A DNA stretch of 64,000 nucleotides, from contig DASTGN010000003.1 in the NCBI GenBank assembly GCA_035719105.1, positions 207,174 to 271,173 of the forward strand, given 5' to 3'. Every line of letters starts with the position of its first letter. The stretch's first letter is position 1. This DNA is from UBA8389 sp035719105 (GTDB lineage Bacteria; Bacteroidota; Bacteroidia; Bacteroidales; UBA1402). The notes beneath the pieces are model-generated. The model was not told where the DNA came from, made no database searches, and saw only the letters and a program-made list of their open reading frames with translations. The translations under genes were made by a program, and so were the position numbers. This document shows positions 50,961-60,595 of the stretch, piece by piece.

Positions 50961-51899
50961 TTAATGTTGAAAGCTCCGAAAGGTCTTTTCAAGGCCCTCC
51001 TTCGCTGTAATGGGCATCTTTTCTATCTGAAGCGCCTTTTTAATTTTCTCATTCGAAACCACGTAATTTTCTGTCAATTTCCTCAAACGTTCACTGTTCA
51101 ATGGAAAGTGTATTATAGTTCCTATCCTTGCACAACCTTCAATCAATCTGCGGTTTATCTTCCAAATCCTACCTTTCTTGTTCATCGATTTACACATCAC
51201 CTCTATCAACTCATTGGTCGAAAGCGCTTCATCGTCTCCCATGTTGTAAATGCCAGAAGGGATATCTTTCGAAATCAACTTTTCAATGACATAACACAAA
51301 TCATCGATCGAAGTAAATGAACGTCTGTTCTCAAACGCCCCCAATGGCCACGGAAACCCCTTACTGACCACCTTATACAACAAATTCAAATTGCCCTTGT
51401 TACCAGGCCCATGGATCATACAGGGACGCAATATATAGACCGATTTACTTGGATCTGTAGGCATATTCGCTTGAATGTATGCCTCTGCAGCCATCTTAGA
51501 CTCACCATACGGCCCCTTCGGCGAAGGAACGACCTCTTCTGTCAACTCCGCTCCCTGCACGCTATCAGCAGCTGCTTTCACCGAACTAAAGAAAATAAAT
51601 TTGGTTGCCGACGATTTTAAATAGAAGTCGTAGATTTTTTTGGTCAGTCCCGTATTAATGTCAAAGTAAACACTGGCTTCAGACTGGTTTTTGGTATCGT
51701 GCGCTTTGCCTGCAAGGTGTATGATAGCATCGATATTAGGCAAAGTCCCAGACTCCAAATCTTTCCAAGAAAATGTTTTCTTAATTCCTTCTTTTTCTGG
51801 TGAGACAATATCCAATCCGTACAAACAATTTACAGAGGAAAGTGATTTAATTAAATTTCCACCGACAAAACCATGGACACCTGTAATCAGAATATTCAT
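50961..51899 (-). CDS. NAD-dependent epimerase/dehydratase (WbpV/GalE-like SDR)
   Basis: 312 residues. The NAD loop GVHGFVGGNL, the Ser in FFSSVKAAADS and the catalytic Y131-GES-K135 are all present, so this copy should be active, unlike its paralog at 48965. It probably epimerises or reduces the 4-keto sugar made by the WbpM-like dehydratases to give the UDP-sugar used by the initiating transferase, whose gene follows after two bases. The start shares one base with the stop of the AKR-like gene (TGATG). FnlA/WbpV-like activity is an inference from family and order. Confidence 0.9.
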   Translation of the reverse strand: MNILITGVHGFVGGNLIKSLSSVNCLYGLDIVSPEKEGIKKTFSWKDLESGTLPNIDAIIHLAGKAHDTKNQSEASVYFDINTGLTKKIYDFYLKSSATKFIFFSSVKAAADSVQGAELTEEVVPSPKGPYGESKMAAEAYIQANMPTDPSKSVYILRPCMIHGPGNKGNLNLLYKVVSKGFPWPLGAFENRRSFTSIDDLCYVIEKLISKDIPSGIYNMGDDEALSTNELIEVMCKSMNKKGRIWKINRRLIEGCARIGTIIHFPLNSERLRKLTENYVVSNEKIKKALQIEKMPITAKEGLEKTFRSFQH

Positions 51900-52777
51900 C
51901 AGATATGAATCAGGCTAACCGTTTCTTTAATGTTTCGATCTGAGGAAGCACCAAAAACGACAGATTGAAGATTTAAACCATTTATAAAATCATATGCATC
52001 CGTTGCCTTTATTGCTCCAGATGCTAAAGTTGACATGGCCATGATTTGATATTTGTCAGGATCGTTATTTTGAATACATTCCAAATATGACGGCACATTA
52101 GGGGACATCAAATATCCGATTTTATTTATTGAGGTACAAATTACTACTTCTTCAATACCCCATTCTTCTAGTTTGGCCTTTAAATAGGGTAGATTCTGAG
52201 TGATTAAACCTGGCAACGCATGGTATTTATTCCGTATGTATTGGCAATATTCGTAAAATATATCCTTCATACCATAACCCAAAATCAAGTCTACAATTAT
52301 ATTTTGAAGAAATATAACTTTAACATTCAACCCTTTGTATATTTTAACTTCAACATCAACCAACATCTTCATCAACTCAATGGCATCTTTATTTAATACT
52401 GCCATGCCCCCTTTTGCAACCATACCCAAAACACCCAATGCAGAATTATTGCTGAAAAGCACTTCGTTTATCGCAGGGAATATGCCTTTCTCATTAACCA
52501 TATTGGCATATTTGTGCGGATACGGAATGGAGGGATACCATACTAGGTCACCATATTGTGATTTGTTCGAGCGAAAATGACTGCAAATTTCCTTGGCTCT
52601 ATCATTACTATTCAGCATTATTGCATTAATTCCGTGCTTAAATGCTAAATCATAAATCTTGAAAATATTTTTTGTATCATAAAACTTTTCAGACAACTGT
52701 TGGGCTTTTTCCTGAGACATGTGATTTATACCAAAAAACTGGTTATCACCAAAAACAACCTTATCTATTTTTTCCAT
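51899..52777 (-). CDS. Unassigned protein, possibly aldo-keto-reductase-like
   Basis: 292 residues. I do not recognise a defined family. The N-terminus (VVFGDNQFFGINHMSQEKAQ) and the end (VVFGASSDRNIKETVSLI) resemble the first and last strands of an aldo-keto reductase TIM barrel, and alternating alpha/beta segments fit one. The catalytic Asp-Tyr-Lys-His set of that family is not obvious to me, so it may be a non-redox barrel. It sits between the oxidoreductase at 52784 (six bases) and the SDR at 50961, so a role in making a nucleotide sugar is likely. No signal peptide or membrane helix. Confidence 0.7.
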   Translation of the reverse strand: MEKIDKVVFGDNQFFGINHMSQEKAQQLSEKFYDTKNIFKIYDLAFKHGINAIMLNSNDRAKEICSHFRSNKSQYGDLVWYPSIPYPHKYANMVNEKGIFPAINEVLFSNNSALGVLGMVAKGGMAVLNKDAIELMKMLVDVEVKIYKGLNVKVIFLQNIIVDLILGYGMKDIFYEYCQYIRNKYHALPGLITQNLPYLKAKLEEWGIEEVVICTSINKIGYLMSPNVPSYLECIQNNDPDKYQIMAMSTLASGAIKATDAYDFINGLNLQSVVFGASSDRNIKETVSLIHI

Positions 52778-52783
52778 AACTAA

Positions 52784-53815
52784 TTATTCATTGTTTTTAG
52801 CATCCACAAACATATGGTGCATGATGTTTTGAGCGTCGTAACCATCTTTAAATGTGCATATTTTGGTAGTATCTTTACCTAATATGCTATCTGCAAAATG
52901 ATAAAGTTGTCGGGTGAACTCGTTACCACGAACATAAAATTGCACAGGTGTAAAGATGTCTGTTATATACACTGTATTCCAACCTTTTTTATATTCGAAT
53001 TTATCATCGTCGGCATTCAAAAACACTTTTAGACCATGTTGATCTGCCAATATCTTACCTTTTGCACCAAAAAGTTCCAATTTATTTGCTGGCTTACGAA
53101 AACTAGTATCGCACCAATTTACATACAACGTACCTGAGCAACCGTTTTTATATGTGAAAGTAGATGAAACAATATCCTCAACATGTTTTGAATAGATTTG
53201 ATTCATACTGGTTCCAACAATCTTGTCGGGCGTTCCAATAATGTAATTGACCAAATCTATTGCATGAGCCGCAATTTCATAAACGGCTCCCCCACCATTC
53301 TCACGGAACGATCTCCAACTTTCGGTTTCCTCTTTTTTCGTAACCGTGCAACTGAACATTTCCGATCGAAAGCGAATGACATCTCCAATAAGGTCTTGAT
53401 TCACATATTTTTTAACGGTCATAAACACATCATTAAATCGATTCACATATCCACATTGATTGATCAAACCCTTTAACTCAAACTTCTCCTTCAGCTCTTT
53501 TGCTTTAAGAACATCATTAGTGAACGGCTTCTCAATAAATGCATGAATATTGCGATCCAATGCATACATTCCAACTTCATAATGGAGATTTGGAGGAGTA
53601 CATACGATAATTGCATCTGGTTTTGCTTCGTCAATCAACTCTTTGTAGTCTTTAAAAACTTGCAAACCTGGAACATATTTTTTCAAAATATCCAAAGTCA
53701 TTTTTGATGTATCTGCAACAGCAACTATTTCTACTTGAGGATGGCTGTTAATGATGGAAAAATGTGTAATCCCCATTCGCCCCATACCAACTATGCCTAA
53801 TCTTATTTTATCCAT
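52784..53815 (-). CDS. Gfo/Idh/MocA-family sugar oxidoreductase
   Basis: 343 residues from the Met at 53815 (MDKIRLGIVGMGRMGITHFS). The NAD(P) loop is GMGRMG, followed by VAVAD, CTPPNLHYEVGMYALDRN and the IEKPFT motif whose Lys is catalytic in this family, and ENGGGAVYEIAAHAIDLVNY in the second domain. It oxidises or reduces a sugar or a UDP-sugar such as in the Wlb/Wbp routes to diacetamido uronic acids. The start overlaps the upstream glycosyltransferase by eight bases. Substrate cannot be read from the sequence. Confidence 0.9.
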   Translation of the reverse strand: MDKIRLGIVGMGRMGITHFSIINSHPQVEIVAVADTSKMTLDILKKYVPGLQVFKDYKELIDEAKPDAIIVCTPPNLHYEVGMYALDRNIHAFIEKPFTNDVLKAKELKEKFELKGLINQCGYVNRFNDVFMTVKKYVNQDLIGDVIRFRSEMFSCTVTKKEETESWRSFRENGGGAVYEIAAHAIDLVNYIIGTPDKIVGTSMNQIYSKHVEDIVSSTFTYKNGCSGTLYVNWCDTSFRKPANKLELFGAKGKILADQHGLKVFLNADDDKFEYKKGWNTVYITDIFTPVQFYVRGNEFTRQLYHFADSILGKDTTKICTFKDGYDAQNIMHHMFVDAKNNE

Positions 53816-54914
53816 ATATTTCAATACATTTCTTATATAAACCAACTATTTTTTCCCAAGTATACCTTCTGGATGCAATTTCAAACATATCGTTTCTAAG
53901 TTTTTCAATTTTATCCAGATTCATTGAATCAAGAATAAATTTTAAGGAGTCTTCATCTTTAAAGTAAAAGGATTTCTCTTCTGTACTTGCCCTATTTGTT
54001 GGGACATCAAAACAAAGAACTGGCAATTTCAAAGACATTGCCTCTGTTAACGAGGGTGCTGTACCACATAACGAATGCGTATGTAGGTAAATTTGACAAT
54101 TTCCACGAATAGTATTTAATTCTTTCAAATCATAAATAGAATCCAAAAGAATAATATTGTCGAATTTGTACTTGAACTTCTTCTTTAATTCAATTCCATA
54201 CTCGGATATTTCCCAATTTGAAACTATCACCAATGTCCTATTTGGAATTGATTTATAAGCTTCAATAACTAGATGAATATTCATGTCTTCTTGTGCTCTC
54301 GATATTGTGAGGTCGTACGGTGAAGCTAAGAATGGATGTTTTATTAATATATCCTTATCAATAGCCTCAAAAACTGCGTGATCACCACCATATTCCGCTA
54401 AGACTGACTTGATGTTGTATTTTGACATCACATAATCATACAAGACCTGATTATCAACAATGACTACATCAGAAGAATGTACACAAATCCATTCGAACCA
54501 TTTTTTTGCAACCACTTCCAAAGCTGCGGTCATTTTATGGCCTCTTACCTTCTGCCATTCAATTCCGCCTATATTAAAAATAATTTTTTTCCTAAAAATA
54601 AATTTTAAAGGAAATGCAAAAACACCAGAAAATCCTAAAATGACAAGCACATTATGCTTAAATAAAGAATCAATGATTGAAAGTGCATCATAAACCATTG
54701 ATTGCCAACCATTCGCTTTGAATGGAAGATAAATCAATTTAGTGTTCTGATATACTTTTAACCTTTTATCTTTTGGTGTTTTCGCACAATAGCAATAGAG
54801 GTCGTAATCCGAATTTAAATTCTTAGAAAGGTATTCTGTTAATGTCTCAAAACCACCATAACGAGCTGGAATTCCATTTGTTCCTATTAAAGAGACTTTT
54901 GTTTTGCTACTCAT
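53808..54914 (-). CDS. Glycosyltransferase, DUF1972/GT4 type
   Basis: 368 residues. The N-terminus KVSLIGTNGIPARYGGFETL, with TEYLSKNL following, is the DUF1972 signature of rhamnosyl-type GT4 enzymes. The C-terminal donor-binding half contains HTHSLCGTAPSLTEAMSLKL, including the E-x(7)-E-like Glu, and PVLCFDVPTNR. It adds one sugar, perhaps rhamnose or a related deoxy sugar, to the lipid-linked unit at the cytoplasmic face. It starts two bases before the RmlD-like gene ends. Donor and acceptor are not known. Confidence 0.9.
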   Translation of the reverse strand: MSSKTKVSLIGTNGIPARYGGFETLTEYLSKNLNSDYDLYCYCAKTPKDKRLKVYQNTKLIYLPFKANGWQSMVYDALSIIDSLFKHNVLVILGFSGVFAFPLKFIFRKKIIFNIGGIEWQKVRGHKMTAALEVVAKKWFEWICVHSSDVVIVDNQVLYDYVMSKYNIKSVLAEYGGDHAVFEAIDKDILIKHPFLASPYDLTISRAQEDMNIHLVIEAYKSIPNRTLVIVSNWEISEYGIELKKKFKYKFDNIILLDSIYDLKELNTIRGNCQIYLHTHSLCGTAPSLTEAMSLKLPVLCFDVPTNRASTEEKSFYFKDEDSLKFILDSMNLDKIEKLRNDMFEIASRRYTWEKIVGLYKKCIEIYG

Positions 54915-54916
54915 TA

Positions 54917-55822
54917 TTAGTCTAAATATCCTTGATAATAATTGCTAATGTATTCTTTTAAAGCGACTTTCCAGTCTCTCATCAAATTCGCCTCCCGAAT
55001 TTTCAATTTTCTATTATCTAGTCGCTCACAAGGTGGTCTTTCCGCAAAATAAATGTCCTTAAAATAATCGCTGGTCACTACATTTAACTTAATCTGATCT
55101 TTCAAACCAAGAATTTCTAATAACTCTTCTGTCACTTCAAGCCGACTCGTTTGGCCACCACAAACCATATTGTAAAGACCCCAATATTCCTTTTCAATCA
55201 AGTATTTTACATTTTTTGCAAAATCATGTGTATATGTTGGAGTTCCGTCCTTATCATTTACAATGAATAGTTCTTTTTTCCCATCCTTTAATTGCTTCAT
55301 CAATTTTTGGATGAATTTTTTATCTTTATTGGGACCCGCCCCCATCATCCAACCTGCACGACATATCAAAAAACGCTTGGCGTTCTCACTTACAAATCTT
55401 TCAGCCATGTATTTTGAACGTGCATATACACCGAGCGGATTAGGCATATCCCAATCGTCATACAATTCTTTCTTTCCATCAAAAATTCCGGCGGTGCAAA
55501 TATAAAGCAAAGGAATATCTAACTCATTGGCAATATATACGGCATTTTCAACGGACATCGTATTTGTACGATATGTTTCGTCAGCATTTTGTTCGCAGAA
55601 TTCCAAATCGGTATACGCGCCTAAGTGAAACAGATAATCTGGGTTGAACTCTAAAACATCTTTACGGTAAATATCCAATTCCCTGAAATCCAAAAAGCTC
55701 AACCATTTTTCATTTACGTCCTTATCAGTACATTTAATTTCATAAGAATCTTTAAATTGATTGTAAAATGCTTCACCAAGCATGCCTCCACAACCAGCAA
55801 TATAAATTTTTTTCTTCAACAT
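54917..55822 (-). CDS. RmlD-like sugar-nucleotide reductase (SDR)
   Basis: 301 residues of the RmlD substrate-binding SDR group. The NAD(P) loop is IAGCGGMLGEAF, followed by LDFRELDIYRKDVL, HLGAYTDLEFCEQNADETYR, then ICTAGIFDG and VYARSKYMAERFV with the catalytic Y-A-R-S-K. It would reduce a 4-keto-6-deoxy sugar such as dTDP-4-keto-rhamnose; rmlA, rmlB and rmlC are absent from the window, so the natural substrate may be a UDP-linked ketosugar. It sits two bases ahead of a DUF1972 glycosyltransferase, which could use its product. Confidence 0.88.
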   Translation of the reverse strand: MLKKKIYIAGCGGMLGEAFYNQFKDSYEIKCTDKDVNEKWLSFLDFRELDIYRKDVLEFNPDYLFHLGAYTDLEFCEQNADETYRTNTMSVENAVYIANELDIPLLYICTAGIFDGKKELYDDWDMPNPLGVYARSKYMAERFVSENAKRFLICRAGWMMGAGPNKDKKFIQKLMKQLKDGKKELFIVNDKDGTPTYTHDFAKNVKYLIEKEYWGLYNMVCGGQTSRLEVTEELLEILGLKDQIKLNVVTSDYFKDIYFAERPPCERLDNRKLKIREANLMRDWKVALKEYISNYYQGYLD

Positions 55823-55837
55823 TTTATTTTTTGAATA

Positions 55838-56308
55838 TTAATTATTTTTTGGAACCCAATTTGTCCATTCTGCTCTGTTATTCATGGTTATACCTGTCCT
55901 AATTATTCTTGCAGGATTACCAACTACTATACAGTTTGAAGGTATATTTTTTGTAACAACTGCCCCTGCACCAACAATTGTTTCATCACCAATTGTTACA
56001 CCTGGAAGGATAATGGAGCCAACAGCAATAAAACAATTTTCGCCGATACATACATCAGCTAAAAGTGGTTGATTGTCAATCCTTTTACAGTGATCGTGAC
56101 TCATAATGGTCACTTTTGACGCAATTAATGTATTAGCTTTAATGTGTATGCCTTGAGGATAAATTCTATCTAAATTAAGTCCTCTTTCAATTATTACTGA
56201 ATTATCGAAATCATATCCCTTTAACTTGTATATTTTAATTCTGATTTTCTGAATTATTCGTGCAAAAAAACTGATAACCGAGAACTTTATTTTGAGTGAT
56301 TTTTTCAT
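55838..56308 (-). CDS. Hexapeptide-repeat acyltransferase (small)
   Basis: 156 residues. A short N-terminal helical part (1-35) is followed by left-handed beta-helix turns: VIIERGLNL, GIHIKANTLIASKVTIMSHD, VCIGENCFIAVGSIILPGVT, IGDETIVGAGAVVTKNIPSN and the terminal IVVGNPARII. His in SHDHCK is in the position of the catalytic His. It acetylates a sugar of the polysaccharide or its precursor. The start overlaps the neighbouring acyltransferase by four bases. Confidence 0.9.
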   Translation of the reverse strand: MKKSLKIKFSVISFFARIIQKIRIKIYKLKGYDFDNSVIIERGLNLDRIYPQGIHIKANTLIASKVTIMSHDHCKRIDNQPLLADVCIGENCFIAVGSIILPGVTIGDETIVGAGAVVTKNIPSNCIVVGNPARIIRTGITMNNRAEWTNWVPKNN

Positions 56309-57012
56309 ATATCGACTTTTCTGTATTTAATAATTTTGGCAGGTATGCCAGCCACTATAGAAAATGGAGGCACATTTTTATTAACTAAACTTTTGGCGGC
56401 AACTACAGCATTATTTCCAATTGTAACACCATCAAGAATAGTAACATCGGATCCTACCCAAACTCCATCTTCAATAATTACCCCTTTTCTTGATTCACCT
56501 TGCTCGTTAATAAATTTATCAGGATCGTCAATATTATGAGATTCTGAAAATAATTTCACTCCAGGACCAAATATTACATTATTTCCAATTTTCACATTAC
56601 CTCTTACCTGAATAAAACAAAAAGGTGAAAAGCCTACATTATTGCCAATTCTCAATCCTTCACCTACAGATCGTATTCCTCCTGTGCAATCGATTATTGT
56701 GTTATTATGTATTGAAACATTATTTCCAAATTGAATGCCATTTAGGGAAAGTGCATTTATTATAACATTATCTCCTATATAAAGAGTTTTGCCGGTACTA
56801 ATGAGATTGCAATGTTTTATACTAGTTCGTTTACCTATAAATACAAGGCCTGTTGTCTTTTTGAATAATATCCTTAAAAAAAAACCTCTGAATAATTCAA
56901 AAAACTTATTTATTAGAATTATATATATATTTCTTGTAGAAATGGCATTATCTATTGTATATCCAGAACGTCCTAATTTTTGAATAATTTTATTTACTAA
57001 CCCAAAATTCAT
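56305..57012 (-). CDS. Hexapeptide-repeat acyltransferase (large)
   Basis: 235 residues: a helical N-terminus of about 60 residues and then many beta-helix turns (VIINALSLNGIQFGNNVSIH, NNVGFSPFCFIQVRGNVKIG, VIIEDGVWVGSDVTILDGVT, IGNNAVVAAKSLVNKNVPPF, IVAGIPAKII). The segment SESHNIDDPD is the place of the catalytic His in xenobiotic/maltose-type acetyltransferases. It belongs to the polysaccharide operon between a glycosyltransferase and a second acyltransferase, suggesting an acetylated repeat unit with two O- or N-acetylation steps. Confidence 0.9.
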   Translation of the reverse strand: MNFGLVNKIIQKLGRSGYTIDNAISTRNIYIILINKFFELFRGFFLRILFKKTTGLVFIGKRTSIKHCNLISTGKTLYIGDNVIINALSLNGIQFGNNVSIHNNTIIDCTGGIRSVGEGLRIGNNVGFSPFCFIQVRGNVKIGNNVIFGPGVKLFSESHNIDDPDKFINEQGESRKGVIIEDGVWVGSDVTILDGVTIGNNAVVAAKSLVNKNVPPFSIVAGIPAKIIKYRKVDI

Positions 57013-57018
57013 AATGAT

Positions 57019-58242
57019 TTACTTTAATAGGTTATTATATATACTCATCAATGAATTGTAATGTTTATCTTCTGCAAAATTGTCTACTGCAAATTGTCTT
57101 GCATTCGCTGATAAGCGAGAGTATTCTTGTTCATTAGTTTTCTCAGCAAAATCAATTATATCAGACAACTCCTTAACTGATTTCATTTCAAAAAGAAATC
57201 CTGTTTTTCCATTCTGAATTATTTCAGGTATACCTCCTGCATTAGAACCAATTACAGGCTTTCCATTTGCGTATGCCTCAATTATTGTCAAGGGATTATT
57301 CTCATTCCATTCAGATGGAACAATAATAAAAGATGCCTCTCTAATTAATACATCTAAGTCATTACCAGATTTAAAACCCAACAATTGGATATTGTGATTA
57401 TCTTTTGACATTTGATTTAACTCGTCAAACATTTCACCAGTTCCGACTACTTTTAACATTGAATTTCTGTCAGTATTTAACCAAGCTGAAAATAATGTTT
57501 TAATCCCTTTCTCTACAGACAGTCGGCCCAGAAAAAGGAAATAATTACCTTTCGTACAATTGGGTTCAGTAGTTTCTATTTTCGGATAATAATTGTAAAG
57601 ATGGTCTACACTTCGTTTAAAATAACCTGAGTTTTGATGTAATTTTTGTCCAAATTTACTGACTGAAATAATATGATCAAAATACTTTTCAAATGGGAAG
57701 AACGTTCTTTGAAAAAGATACTCAAATGCAGAAATACTACTTAAGAATATATTATTTCGGTTACATTTATGAACAATACAGTTCAAAGCAGAGCCCTTAA
57801 CACATCTGCTACAAATATTTAATTTACCATTTAACATGGAATTATGAGGGCATAAAAATCCATAATCATGCAACGTAATTATTGTTGGAATTTTATGCTT
57901 TTTCAATTCCATTAAAATTGATGGAGTAAGAACGGCCTTATATAAATGAAAATGAGCAACATCCGGGTGCAAATCAATAATCAATTTTGAAATCTTCTTC
58001 CTAGCTTCTAAAGAATAGAAAAATCTAGGTATTGAAAATAACTTCTCAAAAAAAGAGTTCCTAAAATAGTTTGTTTCATTTACAAAATAATTAGATGTTG
58101 CTGCATAAATATTTTTTTGATTCTTTTGAGAAAAATAGAACACTTGATGTCCATGATCTTCAAGTAATTTTCCTGTATTAAGATAAACAATATCAGCACC
58201 ACCTCGACTATAATGACAATTATTTATTTGAAGTATTTTCAT
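57019..58242 (-). CDS. Glycosyltransferase family 4 protein
   Basis: 407 residues. The N-terminal acceptor domain has the GT4 opening HYSRGGADIVYLNTGKLLED. The C-terminal domain has GNYFLFLGRLSVEKGIKTLF, then VVPSEWNENNPLTIIEAYAN with the donor-binding Glu pair, GKPVIGSNAGGIPEII and NGKTGFLFE. A cysteine group CSRCVKGSALNCIVHKCNRN in the acceptor domain occurs in a subset of these enzymes. It adds one sugar to the repeat unit; donor unknown. A gap of 154 bases separates it from the preceding gene, and its DNA is strongly AT-rich. Confidence 0.9.
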   Translation of the reverse strand: MKILQINNCHYSRGGADIVYLNTGKLLEDHGHQVFYFSQKNQKNIYAATSNYFVNETNYFRNSFFEKLFSIPRFFYSLEARKKISKLIIDLHPDVAHFHLYKAVLTPSILMELKKHKIPTIITLHDYGFLCPHNSMLNGKLNICSRCVKGSALNCIVHKCNRNNIFLSSISAFEYLFQRTFFPFEKYFDHIISVSKFGQKLHQNSGYFKRSVDHLYNYYPKIETTEPNCTKGNYFLFLGRLSVEKGIKTLFSAWLNTDRNSMLKVVGTGEMFDELNQMSKDNHNIQLLGFKSGNDLDVLIREASFIIVPSEWNENNPLTIIEAYANGKPVIGSNAGGIPEIIQNGKTGFLFEMKSVKELSDIIDFAEKTNEQEYSRLSANARQFAVDNFAEDKHYNSLMSIYNNLLK

Positions 58243-58396
58243 CTATTTTATTAATAATGTGGTTCAATACCCCGACCAAATGGTCAGAAACTAATATGTT
58301 TATGAAACAAACTCAGTTTAATACCACGGGGCTTGTATCAGAGTTGCATATTTGTAAGCATAATAAATATTAAGCATTTGAATATTTGAAACTAAC

Positions 58397-59506
58397 TCAT
58401 TTTTTTTTTAATCTATTATTATTAAAACAATCAATTAATTTTTGTGCAACTCTTAACGTAGATAGTTCATTTCTAAACTTTACACAATTTTCCAAGTAAA
58501 GAGCATTATTTTCTACTATATCTCTTAAATCATCTTCATTCCAATTCATTTTAGCAATTCCAAGATTATTCTCTCTAATCAAATGAAAAGTAAGGGGTAT
58601 AAGATTCGTCAATACTGGAGTTCCACTAACAATTGCTTCCGGGACAGAAACCATATTAAGATCTTTTTTTGTATCAACAAGTAAAGCCATAGAATTAGAT
58701 ACTATTTTATTGAGTTCAAAATGAGACATATAGCCAAGAAATTCAACATTATTTTGTAAGCCTTTACTACTAACTAGACTTTTTAATTCATCTTCAAGTT
58801 CTCCTCTTCCAATAATTAATAATTTAAATTGCGAGTATAACTCAAGTTTTAGAAACTCCTTAAATTTTAGAATTATACTTTGTATATTTTTCCTTTCTAT
58901 AAGTTGACTAACCACTACGAATTGTTTGTTCTTATTAACCGAAAAATGAAATTTATTTAGGTTTATTCCATGTTCAACAACTATTTCAGAAACATTCTTT
59001 AAATAATGTGATATGAATTCCTTTGCACCTTTTGATCGAGGTACAATTAAAGGTTTTTTCATAAATGATGTAGCAATTATACCATTCCAGATATATGAAG
59101 GAATATTCTTCATTTTTTTATTATGTGCAGCCATTTCTTGCCAAATTAAAGTTTTTTTTGGAGAAATAACTGAAGCAAATAATGATGGAAAAGCAAAAAC
59201 TTCACTAGATATAATTAAATCATATTGCTTTCTTGATTTAATCAAAAAAGGAATAATACCCAATTGTAATGGCAGGATATTGGGTAAAAATATTTTTTTT
59301 AAATGTGATTTGATGAAAACAACTTTAAAATCATAAACCTTTCTAATAGGCATATATTCAGAAGCCGCAACGAGTGTAACTGAATGCCCCAATTCTTTAA
59401 AACCTAAAGCTAAATTGTAAATCATACAATCCTTTATACTTTCTACTTTTGGTATAACCTTACTTTCAGAAGTGTACAAAACTGAATTAAGTATCAAAAT
59501 GTTCAT
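58397..59506 (-). CDS. Glycosyltransferase, GT4-like
   Basis: 369 residues of GT-B type. The N-terminal half opens with NLALGFKELGHSVTLVAASE; the C-terminal half contains FVVVSQLIERKNIQSIILKF, LLIIGRGELEDEL, VEFLGYMSHFELNKIVSNSM and SVPEAIVSGTPVLTN (donor-site Glu). It adds one sugar in the cytoplasm; donor unknown. The next glycosyltransferase gene upstream ends six bases away. AT-rich, with many AAA and ATT codons. Confidence 0.85.
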   Translation of the reverse strand: MNILILNSVLYTSESKVIPKVESIKDCMIYNLALGFKELGHSVTLVAASEYMPIRKVYDFKVVFIKSHLKKIFLPNILPLQLGIIPFLIKSRKQYDLIISSEVFAFPSLFASVISPKKTLIWQEMAAHNKKMKNIPSYIWNGIIATSFMKKPLIVPRSKGAKEFISHYLKNVSEIVVEHGINLNKFHFSVNKNKQFVVVSQLIERKNIQSIILKFKEFLKLELYSQFKLLIIGRGELEDELKSLVSSKGLQNNVEFLGYMSHFELNKIVSNSMALLVDTKKDLNMVSVPEAIVSGTPVLTNLIPLTFHLIRENNLGIAKMNWNEDDLRDIVENNALYLENCVKFRNELSTLRVAQKLIDCFNNNRLKKK

Positions 59507-59512
59507 GTATAG

Positions 59513-60583
59513 TTACTTTGAAAAATTATTATATATATCAATGTGTTTACTAACCATACTGTCAATTGAGAAAACAGCTTTAATACGATCTCTTCCTTTT
59601 TTCCCCATTATCCTCCTTTTAATATCATCACATAGAAGTAGAATGATCCTTTCTGCCAGAATATTTTCATTTTTCTGAGGTACCAAAAACCCAGTTTCAT
59701 TTTCAATAATTAATTCTATTGTTCCACCACCTGCAGTTGCAACAACGGGTTTTTCAAGTGCCATATATTCAATAATAGAATTAGATATACCTTCGGTAAA
59801 TGTTGCTAAAACACCAATATCAAATATGTTGATAATTGATTCGATATCATTTTGTGAATCTAGAAATAAAAAATTCGTTGAAAAATGATCTGGTATTAAA
59901 TTCTTATATTTTGCTTTATTGCCTTCCCCAATACATAAAAAAGTTGTATCAGGAAAATCATTTAAGATGATAAATGCTGCTTTAATAAAGGTAGTATGAT
60001 CTTTTAAATTTGAAAATGAAGCCACCATTCCAACTACATATTTGGATTTAATACCAAAATTAGATTTAATTATTTCTACTGATTTCAAATTGGTTAATCT
60101 GGAAAAATCAAATCCATTATAAATTACAGTACTTTTATTCGCTGGAGAATGGTATACATTTAATCCGGCATGACTATTCGCAATAATAAAATTTGAAAAT
60201 ATAAAAGCTATTTTATTATAAAAAGGTTGCAAAGGTATTGCATCAGATATTTGGCTATTTATTATGGGAATGTGAAATAAAATTTTTGCTGGAATTGCAT
60301 AAATAGCCGCCATTTTCCCCCAAACATGAATTATATCTGGAGAATACTTGTAACATAAACTTATAAATTTATATATAATACTTAAATCTTTTTTAAAATA
60401 TCGTCTTTTAAGAATTACTATCTCAATATTATCAGGAATGTCTTTTTTAAAATATGTATCTGAATCCATAGTTATTATCTTGCATTCATAATCTTGAAAT
60501 TTGGATAATACTCTAATAAGCTCTACCATTCGCCTTTCTCTTCCTCCTGAACGAAGGCTCTCTATAAAAAATAGTATTTTCAA
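59513..60583 (-). CDS. Glycosyltransferase family 4 protein
   Basis: 356 residues. The GT4 start FFIESLRSGGRERRMVELIR, the central VIYNGFDFSRL, VVGMVASFSNLKDHTTFIKA, TFLCIGEGNKAKYKNLI and the C-terminal FTEGISNSIIEYMALEKPVV with ATAGGGTIELI and ENETGFLVP are all present, with the conserved Glu residues of the donor site. It is a further sugar transferase of the same unit, starting 12 bases after the Wzy-like gene. AT-rich like its neighbours. Confidence 0.9.
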   Translation of the reverse strand: MKILFFIESLRSGGRERRMVELIRVLSKFQDYECKIITMDSDTYFKKDIPDNIEIVILKRRYFKKDLSIIYKFISLCYKYSPDIIHVWGKMAAIYAIPAKILFHIPIINSQISDAIPLQPFYNKIAFIFSNFIIANSHAGLNVYHSPANKSTVIYNGFDFSRLTNLKSVEIIKSNFGIKSKYVVGMVASFSNLKDHTTFIKAAFIILNDFPDTTFLCIGEGNKAKYKNLIPDHFSTNFLFLDSQNDIESIINIFDIGVLATFTEGISNSIIEYMALEKPVVATAGGGTIELIIENETGFLVPQKNENILAERIILLLCDDIKRRIMGKKGRDRIKAVFSIDSMVSKHIDIYNNFSK

Positions 60584-60595
60584 GTGTTAAATTAT

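Noticed and set aside
58273..58285. Terminator or operator at the GACCA/TGGTC palindrome in the 154-bp gap between glycosyltransferase genes
   Set aside because: The stem is only five base pairs without a T-run; too weak to call.
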